NCBI GenBank assembly: GCA_029379385.1
Contig: CM055614.1
Coordinates: 20,999,994-21,063,993, forward strand
Reading direction: 5' to 3'
DNA length: 64,000 bases
Source: Quillaja saponaria
Lineage: Eukaryota; Streptophyta; Magnoliopsida; Fabales; Quillajaceae
The notes beneath the pieces were generated by a model. That model was given only the letters and a program-made list of their open reading frames with translations, searched no databases and was not told the origin of the DNA. The translations under genes and the position numbers were made by a program. Below, piece by piece: positions 47,001-58,339 of the stretch. Every line of letters starts with the position of its first letter. Position 1 is the stretch's first letter.

Positions 47001-47095
47001 CTAATTTTACGCTGACCGTTAACCTATCGTAACCATCCTCCTTTATCCGGGCTTGAGACTGGCAAAGTAATCTCTGGCAGAGTATTGTTAAAAAC

Positions 47096-48340
47096 ACATA
47101 GAATTTGATTTATTTATTTTTTTATAATAGCTATTTTGGAAAAAAAGAAAAGAAAAGAAAGAAAGCAAAATATTAATTGAAGAGTTGAAAAATAAAGATG
47201 GACAATAATTGCAATTAATATTCACAAATTCAAAGTTAGGAGATACTTTTTATATTTAATCAATTAATTATAATTAACAAATAGAAATGCTTAATTTTGG
47301 GTATATTTATTATTCTTTTCATTTATTTAATTTGAAAGTAACGTACGTTATATATTAAATTCAAAATTATAGGAAGCAATAATCATAAACGAATTTAAAA
47401 TTAGAGACTATTTTTATATTATAATTAATTTACAAACATTGGTGCAGTTATAATTTTATCTCGAGTTAAGTAGAATAGTGTAACATGTCATTTAGAGTTG
47501 TTCAGCCAACATGTGTACTCTAATTTTAAAACTAACTCTATAGAAAAATGACATGAATATGCATATGAAATCATACAGAAAATTACTTATTTCAGTTTGC
47601 ATCTCAAAATCAAAGCTAACCCTAAAAACTCAAAACTCGAACATTAATGTACCATTCTCGCTTTGTAGGCAATCTCAATTAGAATAACCATTTGATAATG
47701 TAAAATCAAACAACAAAAGGAAAATCCCATCAAACTTATATTAAATTTAACAATCATAATAACTTCATAAATTAACTATAAATAAAATAAAATAACATAC
47801 ATTGAATTCAATGTACTAAATAGCATAGCAAAGTATAATGGCTGCAATGAACAACCGACAAATGAAAATTGAGGAGAGACGAGCAATGATTAACAAATGA
47901 AGAATGATAGTGACGTTTGATGAGAAACAAATGGCGATACAATGGCAAAGATAAAGAGGCAAAATGTCCAAAGATTTGTATTATGGAGGAAAATTAATCT
48001 AGTTAAGGCTGAAATAGGAAAGATTATCAACAATAGTAGCGTCTTTCACTTATACATTTAAACAATGGCCACAAATAAAACAATTAGCTTAACAATGTCC
48101 ACCTTATGAATGACAGTGAAAAGCAAAAATATATATAAAACAAACAATTTCTAAAAAATTTGTGGAAAATTAAGTCAAAATTGATTGATTATCAATGATC
48201 GCGGTATGTTTTTTTATTTTATTTTTTTTATCAGCGTCATCATACCCACAAATGTAACAACGACAATACACTTGAGAACTCAAATAAATTTTTGCTAATA
48301 CTATCATTTAATATAACATGTTGTAATAACTATATCCTTT
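47096..48340. other. AT-rich region without a gene
   Basis: Follows the LINE 5' end. Contains an AG-rich run (about 47141-47166) and AT-rich DNA. Nothing else recognised. Confidence 0.55.
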
Positions 48341-48344
48341 CCAA

Positions 48345-48770
48345 TTCAAAAACACCTATTATTACTAATTTTATCTCTTAAATAGGTATATGATATGTTT
48401 CTACCAATTTAAGAAAACCAAATGTTTTAAGAATAGTTTAAACGATTTTATTGCGTGGGTGCACTACTGTTAAGTCTAAAAAACTGGTCATTTTCAATCT
48501 AAAAATAATATTTGTGACTAATTACATATCTTAAGTTTGAGGTATCATGAGTGTTTGTTCCAATTTACTAATGTCAAATGCCTAGTTAAAGGTTTTTATT
48601 ATATGGGTATCGATGATTGGTTCAATAATGAGCCATTAATTCTAATCCAAAACAACATTTGTCACTCATTATATCTCTTAAATCTGGGATATCATGACGT
48701 GTTTCTACCAATCTAAGAATGCCAAATGTCTATTAATAGTTTTAGAGGTTTTATTATGTGGATGGCTACC
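48345..48770. repeat. Diverged tandem repeat, about 155-160 bp unit, three copies
   Basis: The block TATCTCTTAAAT ... GTTTCTACCAATCTAAGAA followed by TGCCAAATGT and GGTTTTATTATGTGG recurs near 48369, 48524 and 48683. Copies have drifted by roughly a fifth, so this is old. Confidence 0.7.
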
Positions 48771-49286
48771 ATTGGGTATAAGGACGTGTCCAAATATATC
48801 ATTTAAATTGATTATATCTCTTATATTTTGTAAATACCGTGTTTCATCATGATTGTTATATTAAAATAGTTTCATGTTGCGTCATATTCTTAGAATTAAT
48901 TCTTTTCAACTATTGTTGTTCTTCTTTAAAGTTTATTATGGTTGTCTAAAACTCAATAGTCCTTACCAAATAAATTCTATAATGATTTTTGACAAATGCA
49001 ATAACCGAATCAATGATCTACCAAATGCTTATATGTCCAAATTCTGACGAAAATGAAGGTACATTATTCTGGTACCACCTTGCTTTTGACCTTTTTTTTA
49101 TTTTTAATGTTGTTTTGGATATGAATTTTTGAATATCCTTTAACTACAAAGACTATGACTCAAAATAAATGTGATTTATGAAGTAATTCTTAATTCCACA
49201 AACCGAAGCTAGAAAAATAATTATTTAATAATTAGATTGCAGAGGGATGGTGTTTTGATATGAAAAGCTTTAATGTTTTACAACAC
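48771..49286. other. Non-coding region
   Basis: AT-rich, no open frame of note, no terminal repeat seen. Confidence 0.5.
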
Positions 49287-49770
49287 TTAGAAGACTAATT
49301 CTAGGAAGACCAAAGTGTGCTTATGGATGAAGAAATTCATGAACACCATAAGTGAGATTGTGCATGAAGCATTTTTCATGTATTTGAGTTTTGCTGCTAT
49401 GTTTTTCAATGTGCTCATGAAATAGTTTGCAAGTTTATCTGCTTGTTTCCCATTTGTCTTGTCAAAATGGTCTTGAATTGCATAATTAGCATCAGCTGTT
49501 CTTGCTTGCATATATAGAGATTTGAGTTTGTTGAAATAAAAGGTCGATGCTTTGACTACATTATTAACTGGTGTCATGGATGAAGTTAACCTTATAGATA
49601 TTACTGTTAGGTAATCAATCATTTCATATGTCTCAATCTTGGTAGGAATAAATTTTTTCTCCTCCTACACTTGGGTTTGTGAGAGATTAACTAGATAACC
49701 AAACTCCAAACTGTATGCGCTAATATTATTTACTGAGAATGATTTCCATGGATGTTTGAGAAAAATCATT
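49287..49770 (-). pseudogene. Orphan reading frame, family not recognised
   Basis: The frame 49287-49622 (111 codons) has balanced protein composition: NNVVKASTFYFNKLKSLYMQ, DHFDKTNGKQADKLANYF and STLKNIAAKLKYMKN. It predicts alpha-helices and is unlike the transposon frames nearby. Upstream the same reading continues to about 49770 (PWKSFSVNNISAYSLEFGY), but an in-frame stop separates it. The C-terminus (ISLMVFMNFFIHKHT) looks accidental. Likely a fragment of a host gene. I assign no function. Confidence 0.35.
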
Positions 49771-50640
49771 TCCAATTCTATAAGACAAGTATGAGAACAA
49801 TACTAGCCACATTCCATGAATTATAGATTAGTTATATTCTAAATAACAAGATTTATGTTTAATCACTATTTTATAGAATAACTTTTCAAACTTATAGAGC
49901 ACCTTAAACTAAAATTAAAATCATAAGATCAGTTTTTAATACTAGCCACATCGCATGCCCTTACAAACGTGCTCACAGGTTTTTTTTTTAGTTAACCTTG
50001 TAAGTGTACAATTTTTATAATATTTTTAAGATAAAAAAATACATCAATTATTAAATAAGATATTTTAAATTTAGTTATAGTTTTCTTTAAAAGTGGCTTG
50101 AGGTGTGTACTTGTAGGTTAGTTGGTTTCTTTTTAGTTAAAATAAAAATCTAAACAATATATATGAAATAAATAAATTTAACATAAAGTAAGAGACCATA
50201 AGGGGTATCTTGTTTTTATAATAGTATAGATAAAGAATGTGTATTCAATTATATTTAGGAAAGAAATATATTAAAGAGGTCGTGGCCATAAAAAATTTAT
50301 TGTGGCATTAAGGCAGCCCAACTCGAAATTATAAATAAAAATAAAAAACGAATTTGAAATTGGAGAGTAATTTTTAGATTAATAAATTAAATATAATTTA
50401 TAAACATAAATGTAGGCTTTATGATTTGAGTCGAGTTGAATAGTGTCATATATTATCGAGTATAGTCAATTATATAAGATGTACAAGCAACCTCTTGTTA
50501 GTTAGATTATACAGAAGTATAATGTATAGATGGCCAGCAACCAACATGTTTATTATACTTTTATATGATAAATAACTTCCAAATTCATTTTATAAATTTT
50601 AAAAAATTCTCTCATTTGTAATATAAAAAAACTGTATATT
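49771..50640. other. AT-rich region without a gene
   Basis: Long A/T stretches and simple TAATAA-like DNA. No frame or repeat border seen. Confidence 0.5.
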
Positions 50641-50649
50641 TTACTATTA

Positions 50650-50872
50650 TCATATAACCCGATATTGTAAAGTCGAGTTTTAGAATATAACTGTGTAAAT
50701 TTTAGTTATAAAATAAACAAATTAAATAAATAACAATGCAACTAAACATGTTATAACTTGAAATGTTAGTATTTCGTTTAGAAATTTTGTGTGTAAATTT
50801 TGTATATAGATAAAATAATAATAAATAAATAAAACTAAAATACATAAATATTCACGTATATATAGATACATA
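50650..50872 (+). repeat. Partial copy of the 54-64 kb repeat family (left module)
   Basis: CATATAACCCGATA, then a TCGAGTTTTAGAATATAAC stretch and TGTTATAACTTGAAATGTTAG, match the start of the modules at about 54050 and 61980. It stops exactly at the Helitron end. Confidence 0.5.
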
Positions 50873-50905
50873 CTAGTGCTGGAGACCCGTGCCATTGGCA
50901 CAGGT
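50873..50905 (-). mobile_element. Helitron 3' terminus
   Basis: On the minus strand a stem ACCTGTGCC / GGCACGGGT with one mismatched pair and a 3-nt loop (50885-50905) is followed after 8 nt by CTAG (50873-50876), with host T next (50872). A hairpin about 10 nt before a terminal CTRR inserted before T is the Helitron signature. The element would extend rightward. Its 5' TC end was not found, so length is unknown. Confidence 0.6.
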
Positions 50906-51385
50906 GTTTGAGGTCTTTTTTCTTTAATATAAATAATTGAAAAATAAAGCTAAAATAGACTACATAAAATAAGAGAAGCCCACTTGAGTGTAAATCTATG
51001 CAAATATCTGGAGAGATAATTTTGCGTAAATGTATCAGGAATTGACCCTCAATAGAGAAACTTAACTGTCATTCAAACTGTAGAAATCTAAAAAATATAT
51101 AAAGACAACGAAGAAGTTTGTGTTAACAAAATCCAATTTTTTATGTTACTGCATCCACTACTTCCTACTGTTAAAACTTGCCTGCAGCTGTATTAATATT
51201 GTTTTGTTGCTTAGTGCTGCATATACTTGTTTGTCGCAAAAGCTTGAACTAAAGAAAAGCGAAACTTCTATTACTATCAATCCAAAAAAAAGTAAGCACT
51301 ATAATTTTATAGTCTCACAATAAACCTTCCATCTCCCATCAAACTTTGATGCCAACTCAACCCACTATAATGGCCTACATGAGCT
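50906..51385. other. Sequence inside the Helitron end, no gene recognised
   Basis: AT-rich. Open frames are short. It adjoins exon-like islands that start at 51387. Confidence 0.4.
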
Positions 51386-51386
51386 A

Positions 51387-51671
51387 TCACACAAACATTA
51401 ATGGCATGTCTTTATATTGGAAAAAAAAAATTGGTTGTTCCATCAACTCATCAAGTGACATCCACTAAAAAATAAATAAATTTAGAGTTAAAAATGATAT
51501 AGAAAAATGAATTAGATTTCTTAAGATATCTTTAAAATCCACTTGTACATACTTTTATGAACTTGAAGTAAGCCTTTTTCAGTATTACATTGGAAGCTTG
51601 AATTTCATTCTCATCCATTGTGATCTCAAAATACAATGGCCTAAACATGCACTCAGAGCAGGTGGGCTTGC
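51387..51671 (-). pseudogene. Two exon-like islands (3' part of an unknown gene)
   Basis: Island E: minus strand, about 51671 to 51553, reads KPTCSECMFRPLYFEITMD and continues to ILKKAYFKFIK, ending exactly at a GTATGT donor, with a CTACTGAC branch-like site and AG before it. Island F: 51464 to 51387, after TTATTTTTTAG, reads WMSLDELMEQPIFFFQ and ends at a stop. Donor and acceptor are both phase 0. They resemble the last two exons of a real gene. Family not recognised. The intron between them is 88 bp. Confidence 0.4.
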
Positions 51672-52352
51672 CTTTCAAGTGTCAGTAGGAACAAAATATT
51701 ACCAAGTAAGAAAAAGACTAAAAATATAAAATCATAAAGCAACTCAATAACTGAAGAAGGTAAAAATCACTTATGTTGACTTCCATTTTTTTATGCTCAA
51801 ATGGACTTGTCTCTTATGCTCCTATCCACCAGTGATCAAGGAAGAATAAGAAAGAAGGAAACCAGGTACACAATAAGAGAACTTGTAACATGTCTATCAT
51901 TGAATCACATCAAGCTACGGGCAAAATTCCAAACTCAACTAATAAATTTTTAGTAAAAGCACAAACAGGAAGCTAATGGGACTAATGTGTCATCAATCAT
52001 TACAACCTAAAAGGTTTCCTCTTCAGTTTAGAAGATAAAAGGAATAAGCACTAGCAATGTTATGTGTCCTCAACTAGAGACATTGAATTGTCGACAACAA
52101 AAGATCTCTGCAGTAACAAATTTTTTTTGAGAATCCTCTTCCATAATTTATCTTCCACTTTTAAGTAGATTACAGGAATTGTCATTTGTGGGATTGAATT
52201 ACAAATATTCTTGCAATTAATCAGTGGAATTGAATTTTAAAAAACAGTAATTACACTACAGTAGCATGTTCAAAGATGCACAAGACATAAACATGTGGTA
52301 GTTTAAAGTAATGCTCATAGCGATACAGGAAAAGGACAGGAGCTCATCATAC

Positions 52353-52498
52353 CTATGGTATACCAGCTTCTTGGAGAAAATAATTATATTTACTTGGGTT
52401 TTTCACACAGATTTTTGCATTAAGCCATGGACCCAATTTTCATAGATGATAGCCAAATCCTGTCATACTGCTATCTCCAAATTCTTTTCTATTGATGC
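52353..52498 (-). pseudogene. Exon-like island of an unknown gene
   Basis: After the strong acceptor CTTCCTCTTTCTAG the minus strand reads INRKEFGDSSMTGFGYHL, one stop, then KLGPWLNAKICVKNPSKYNY and FLQEAGIP, and meets GTATGA. The composition is protein-like and the splice signals good, but the internal TGA suggests decay. Same strand as the islands at 51387-51671. Confidence 0.35.
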
Positions 52499-52526
52499 CT
52501 AGAAAGAGGAAGAAGAAAACAATGAG

Positions 52527-52550
52527 ATTTTTTTTTTTTTTTTTTTTTTT
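52527..52550. repeat. Poly-T tract
   Basis: A run of about 22 T, just upstream (minus sense) of the exon-like island's acceptor. A 12-base A tract follows at about 52594. Confidence 0.7.
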
Positions 52551-53399
52551 CTTATGAGTGCAAGGGATAAATTTTTCCATTAGGACAATAAATTAAAAAA
52601 AAAAAAAACTTATACACATTAAGGACAAAGCTAATAATTCATCTAGAGATTGAATTGTAATTATAATACAGAATCACAAATCACTAACTTTCTCTTTTTA
52701 TTGGAATGTTAATTAACTATCAGAAGAAACTGGCACTTTGAAAGACCATTCTTAATATTACTACCCAAAACAAGCAAAACTCAAGCCAACTTTGATCTAT
52801 ACCTGAGTATTAAATGGTGTGATATGTACATATATATTCATATATATTCAACTTGAAAGAATCTGCCAATGCCAAATACAGACAAAGAGCACTACAAAGT
52901 CTATTGCCTTTTTTGGGTGGAAAATGAACAAGCATTATCACAAATCAATTTATATTCAATCCATCTTTTATATAAGTCTGATATGTAACTCTTTACCTTG
53001 TTTAAATGCATTAAAATCAACACAGAGAGAAATTAAAATAGACTAAACTAAAAGAAACACAAATCAGGACGCATTATTGACATAACACATGAAAATTCTT
53101 CGCAGAAGTAATATGATTAAATCAATAGAATATTCGCGAATTGAATCTATGCCAAAATTCCTTCAGCTGAACACATAGTTTAATTCAAATGCATGCAAAC
53201 TATCAATAATAAGCTAAAAACTGCAATGATAAAAAGAACCATCGAATTAAAATCTGGTTTAATTTTTGATAAAGTTTCCAATATATCTAGAAAACCTGTC
53301 TATTTTTAGGTGCAAATATCCTCATGATTTATGATCAATTATTAAATAAAATTTCCAGAAAAAACCCCGTCTATTTAAAGAATAATGAAGATGTAGTAC

Positions 53400-53477
53400 C
53401 TTTTAAGCAGTATAAATATGATGAAAGCCACCACAAACATCCTATTTATGTTCCTTTCTTCACTGAAGGTATAGTAC
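53400..53477 (-). pseudogene. Exon-like island with a hydrophobic segment
   Basis: Minus strand, bounded by TATATAG and GTACTA: reads YYTFSEERNINRMFV followed by VAFIIFILLK. The last 15 residues would form one membrane segment. Weak evidence alone; listed because it lies in line with other islands on this strand. Confidence 0.25.
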
Positions 53478-53499
53478 CTATATAGATGTTTCCAGTCAT

Positions 53500-54040
53500 A
53501 GATACAATCCCAATACACAAAGAGAAGGGAATATACAATTAATGGATCTGTTCATCTATAAAATAAAATTTTATATTGTTTTCTTTTATAATAAAAATAA
53601 ATTAGTTTATATGAAGAATGTTGGTATACAAATGTTGGTCAGTTGATCACATAGGCAGTAATGGGTAAATAACTTAGTAGAATATTTTCATAGAAGAATT
53701 TGGGCTTGCCTGGTAAGGATAAATAATTGGATTTATTAAGATTCCATCCGTTTTTTTTTTTTTTTTATCAACTGTTATTAATAAATTTGGACTATTTACT
53801 GTTTAAAAAAAATCTCTAAATCACAGAACAAAAATTAGTCGAGAATTGCTAAGAGTATAAACTTTATGTGTTGCACTCTAATGGACATAAACCTCGTAAT
53901 AGTACTCATGATACTCATGACAAAAGAAAGAAGGAACCTGAGTAAAAACGCATCATGGACAACCTTTTTTTCCTAGACTTGTAAATGAATTAAATCAGGC
54001 ATAGAGATTAGAATAATAAAGTCTCAAACCACGGTGGGAG
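53500..54040. other. Non-coding region
   Basis: AT-rich, a T tract at about 53752-53766. No frame or repeat end recognised. Confidence 0.5.
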
Positions 54041-54044
54041 CTTG

Positions 54045-55800
54045 TTATAACCCTTATAACCCGGTACTGAAAAAAAATAATAATAATAATAAATAAGTAA
54101 AAAAAAAAAAAAAAAATGAGTAATCGAGTTTTATATGCAAGGTGTTAATTTATATTATATAATAAATGAATTAATTAAGTAACATGTTATAAGTCAATAT
54201 ATTAGTATACAATTTTAGAATGTTATGTAAGTATTTCCGTAAATTAATTAACAGTGTGATCAAATAAATTTAAACGAGTAGATAATTAACGTACAAGATA
54301 CATAAATATATATATATTATGATTTAAACATGTGAAAATTATACGTGTAATTTTAGTTATGTGTACAACAAATATATATACAACTTAAACATTTAGAATA
54401 TGTATATATAAATTGAGTTATAAATACAAGTTATATTATGTTGACTTTGACTATGCCTTCTTTTCCTATTATTTTTATTCTTATTTTTTTTTGTGGTTGG
54501 AGATTTTTTTTCTGCCTTTTCTTTCTCTCTCCCGAATGTTCCTCCTCCCCTGTTTTAGTCCAATTTTTAGTTGAGAGGAAGTGGCTGAATTCTTCTTGCT
54601 TTTACCACCGCCTTCCTCCTTGGCTTTAGAAAATTCTAGTGTCCTTCATATGTAAATAAGAGAATCGTCTTCTTTCCTCTTTTTTTGTGTGTGAGGTTCC
54701 ATTTCTTTTCCTTGAATCAAGTGGTCGTGAGGTATGGTTGGGCAGCAATTTTGAAATTCCTTATGGTGTGCCTTGTTTTCCTTCTTGTTTTGCTCATTGA
54801 ATTGGAGTTGGTGGATGAAGCTTTCTTATTTTGTTTTGTTTTCCTTCTAATTTTGCCGCATCCTTCCTTCATAGTAGCCAAGTCCTCTTCTTTTCTTAGC
54901 CGTTCCTTTCATTTCCATAAGCCTTTCAAGTCCAGCTTTTGTTCTGTCATGTGACTGAGGAGTGGTCTTATTTTGTTTGGCCTTGAGAACTTCATCCTGG
55001 CAGCTAGTTAGTTCTTCTTCTTTTGTTGCTTGGGTTGTCTTCATCGACTTATTAATTTCAGCAAAGAATACTTGCTGGCCGTGAAAGGGTGGTAGGAGGA
55101 TAGCAAAGTTTCTTGTGGATTGCAGCCAGTCTCTTGGTTGTGTGGTAATTTTCTAGCTTAACCTTTTAATTCCTTTAAGATTGTTGGTAGTTTGATAATT
55201 TTGGAATTTCTCTTGAAGTAAAATGGAAACTATAGGCTCATGTTGAACTAGTAATACATATATCCTTATAAAAATAACTTACCTTTAAATTCTTAATATG
55301 ATAGCTAATAGAAGTTAAATATTAATATGTATACAGGGAAATCAATTTATGTAGGATTCCATTATTGAATAATGAACTAGGGAACATGAGATTGGACTAG
55401 GTTAGTGTTAAAAATTAATGAATAAAAAGTTCATAAGTAAGAGTAAGGGATGGTTGATTAATATTATGGATTGATGGGTATGGACAAAAGAGTGTTAATT
55501 ATGGTTGAAGTGTTAGGAAGTAAAAGTTGAATGGTTTTCAAGGGATGCAGGGCAGATTTCGTGGGTGAAAGAGATCGTGTATTTCGGATGCTTTTGGGGT
55601 TGAATTAAATTAAGAGTTCAAAATATGAAATGTAGCTTATAGTCTTGAAATATTGTCTGTAAAATTTCGTTGTTTTGTTCGAAATATGTTGTGAGTTATA
55701 GCTATTAGACTCCAGCTAAGTCCAGCTGGATTCGTAGTGCCCTGTTTTGGGTTCATGTAAGAAATTAAGTGGGTTCATGACAGATTTTAGAAAAAATTTA
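54045..55800 (+). repeat. Repeat family copy 1
   Basis: Opens with TTATAACCCGGTACTG and an AT-rich module, then TTGACTTTGACTATG (54441), a pyrimidine-rich CT/TC segment with CCTGTTTTAGTC (54552) and a GT-rich part. Later come AAAGTTCATAAGTAAGAGTAA (about 55426), CAGATTTCGTGGGTGAAAGA (55553) and GAGTTATAGCTATTAGACT (55691). No coding content. It lacks the right part (GAGCCAATAAA and CAGCCCCGG modules) seen in copies 2 and 3. Could be a non-autonomous LTR element or part of a large LTR. Confidence 0.6.
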
Positions 55801-57362
55801 TAAAGAAGAAAGATATATATACTTGTCTAATAATAAACACAACAAATGGAATTAGATTTCATTTTTCCTAGAGAAAATTATGTTCAATTGACTAAGATAA
55901 GGTCAGAGCTGTCAAAATCCAGCATGTTACAGAATTTGATGCAACTTCAAACAATAAATTGTATTGATATACAAATCTAAAAATTACAAATGATATACCA
56001 ATATAAAGCTACATGTGTCTAGTATTTTATAAATTTTACAGAACGGGATTCAGAGTTTCTTGGAGAAAAATATGACCGTTAAAGTGGACACTGGTCCAAA
56101 CCTCAAGTTTGGACAGCTTTAACATTTTTAACTTACTAAATGCTTTCTATTCTTTTCTAATGGTTCCTCCTACCATATGCTTTGTCAAGATATTTAAAAT
56201 GCCTCTTCATTATTAACATTATCACCTAAAGTCTAATCCATATTAATTAACATGTAATTCAACGTAAAATCACATGAGAAATATCATTGAAATGATCAAG
56301 GGATGAGCCTTTAAGGGACCAGAGGGGGCCATAGCCCCTAAGTTTTTTCAAAACTACTAATTTTATAACTTAAAATTAATCTTTACCTTTTTATTTTCTC
56401 TTATTTAATACTATAGCCCCTTCAAAAATAAAAGTTGAATAATATTTTCATTTTTTATACTACAAGACTAATAGGTTAAAATTTAAAGCCCAATAAGCAA
56501 TAGGATTCTTATAAAAAATTAAGTTAGGATTTTTCTTATCTCCATCCTATAATTTGTGCACCCAGCTCCAGTCACCAAAAAGAATTTTGAGTGAAGCTCT
56601 CTCGACATTAGAGAAGGGTTATTGTTTCAAGTTTAAAGGAGAGAAGAGATTTCTACCTAAAAAATAGATAAAAATTCATTTAAAAAATTATATTATTAAA
56701 AAAAAAGTACCAAAGTATATAAAAATTTTATACAATTTGAATTTATTTTTATTTCAAATTTTACTTTCAGAACAATTATTGACTGTGTCCAACACTGATA
56801 TAAAAAAAATTATTTTTTTGTTTGATTAACAAAATTTGAGAATTAAATGAGTAACAAGTAAGTATATTATATCTTTTAATTTTTAAATATTTTGTATTTA
56901 TTTAGGTTTTTTTATTAGTTTAAAATAAATAATTATGGAAAAAAAATACTAATATCAATTTGTTAATTTGAAAGAGCGTCGCTCACAATTTTAAATTTTA
57001 TTTAAGCAACTTAAAATGTATTTGAAAGAATATTTATTTTGTCTTTTAATTTTGTAGATTATACATTTTTATCATGCCGTGTAAATTATTGAGTTTCTTA
57101 TAATTTTTTTTTCTATTACTGTAGTTCAATACATTTATATAAAATTTTAATCGGCCTCCCAAGAATAAATGACTAGTTTTGTCAATGAAAATGATTATGC
57201 CTTTTAACTCATAACATAATACATCTTAGGCTCACTATGAACATGAGAAAAAGCAATTATTAAATAACAAAACAATGGAGAAAATCAAAAACCATATGTA
57301 CTTATTCAAACCTTAGAAGAAGCATTAGGCATGCATCATCTCTATGGTGATGATTATACCAC
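55801..57362. other. Non-coding region with a possible hAT-like remnant
   Basis: At about 56297 CAAGGGATGAGCC leads into AGGGGGCCATAGCCCCT, a layout seen at one end of plant hAT elements. At about 57149 CGGCCTCCCAAGAATAAATG could be the other end. Termini do not match well enough to fix borders. The remainder is AT-rich. Confidence 0.3.
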
Positions 57363-57710
57363 CTAGAAAACGAGCACTAATTGCCCATGATATTGTTCGT
57401 CCATTTCCATCTATGAATAAAAAGGTGCACATATTTGGTTATATGCATCTCTCATCATATGTTAACAAATTCAGAGTCAAAGATTTCATTAATTATTGAT
57501 AACTATAATTGTCAGCAACATATAAAGAGATAAACAAAGAAAAAGAAATTGACAGTGCGAAAAAGATCAAAGAAGAAAAGAAAGGATTCATGGAGAAAAG
57601 AAAGAAATGATATACCTCGATTGTAGTAGGAAGCAACAATTGCGATACAGACAACGAAGGTAATTTTCCTTCTCAAAAGCCAGTGGTGATACTGTAAAAT
57701 TGATGTTATG
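57363..57710 (-). pseudogene. Two exon-like islands (5' part of an unknown gene)
   Basis: Island A, about 57710 to 57616: reads ILQYHHWLLRRKITFVVCIA, then IVASYYNR, and ends one base into a codon before the donor GTATATC. Island B, 57410 to 57363: after TTTATTCATAG it begins with two bases and reads GNGRTISWAISARFL, again ending before a GT. Phases 1 and 2 fit, giving an Asp at the junction. IT to VA is hydrophobic, a possible signal anchor. There is no in-frame ATG; an ATA sits where a start would be expected. Gene not recognised. Confidence 0.35.
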
Positions 57711-58330
57711 GAGTTTCTGAGATTTGGGGTTTCTGCTTTTTAGAGTTTAGGATTCTAAGTTTGTGGTGGTGTAATAAATATAGGGAGAGATTAAGCTAAG
57801 GTGCCAAGCAAGTTGGTGTTTATTGGATTTCTCTTTGCATACCCTCACACCAGCTGCAAATCTATAAAGAATTACTAAGAGTCTCTATATAGAGATTAAG
57901 AAAATTAGAGAGTAAGGTGAAGTTGATTTGAATAAACAAATGAGTGATGGCAAAGAAAGTTTAGGAATGAGAGTTATGAGAAGAAGTTACATCATCTGCT
58001 CTACAGAAAGTAGAAGACCCAAAGCTCATATTGTCCAATCGAGAATTGAGGGAGAGAAAGTTGAGTCCAGTCTAGTATGCGGGAATTAAGCTCTGCCATT
58101 GACCTCTACCTGCTCCTTTTAAGAAAAAGCATGAAGAATAAAAGAGATCGATGAGATAGTATAAAATGCATTTGAACAATATGAACAGTGAAGGAAATGG
58201 AGCTATAGATCTATAGTAAAGTTTACTTGCACTCAGTATATCTTGTATAGATATACATGTATAAAGCAAGAATCGATATGCACTATGAATATGTTTGATT
58301 TTAACATTAATTCTTTTGGACTTTATCTTA
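57711..58330. other. Flank without a recognised gene
   Basis: GA-rich sequence. The minus frame at 58072-58269 is a chance-like Tyr/Phe/Leu-rich ORF. Might be the 5' flank of the exon-like islands. Confidence 0.4.
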
Positions 58331-58339
58331 CTTAAATTT

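Larger units (their letters stand above)
34504..47088 (-). mobile_element. RTE-type LINE, split by CACTA-2
   Basis: The LINE occupies 44112-47088 (5' part) and 34504-34684 (3' end), about 3.16 kb, the normal size of a single-ORF RTE element with endonuclease then RT. Its 3' tail on the minus strand is a short GTTGAGTT-type repeat, typical of RTE tails. TAAAAAC occurs at 34497-34503 and 47089-47095 and may be the target duplication. The ORF is broken by many stops. Confidence 0.75.

Noticed and set aside
54438..54954. Plus-strand ORFs rich in Phe/Leu in repeat copy 1
   Set aside because: Pyrimidine-rich repeat DNA; the reading is not kept in copies 2 and 3.
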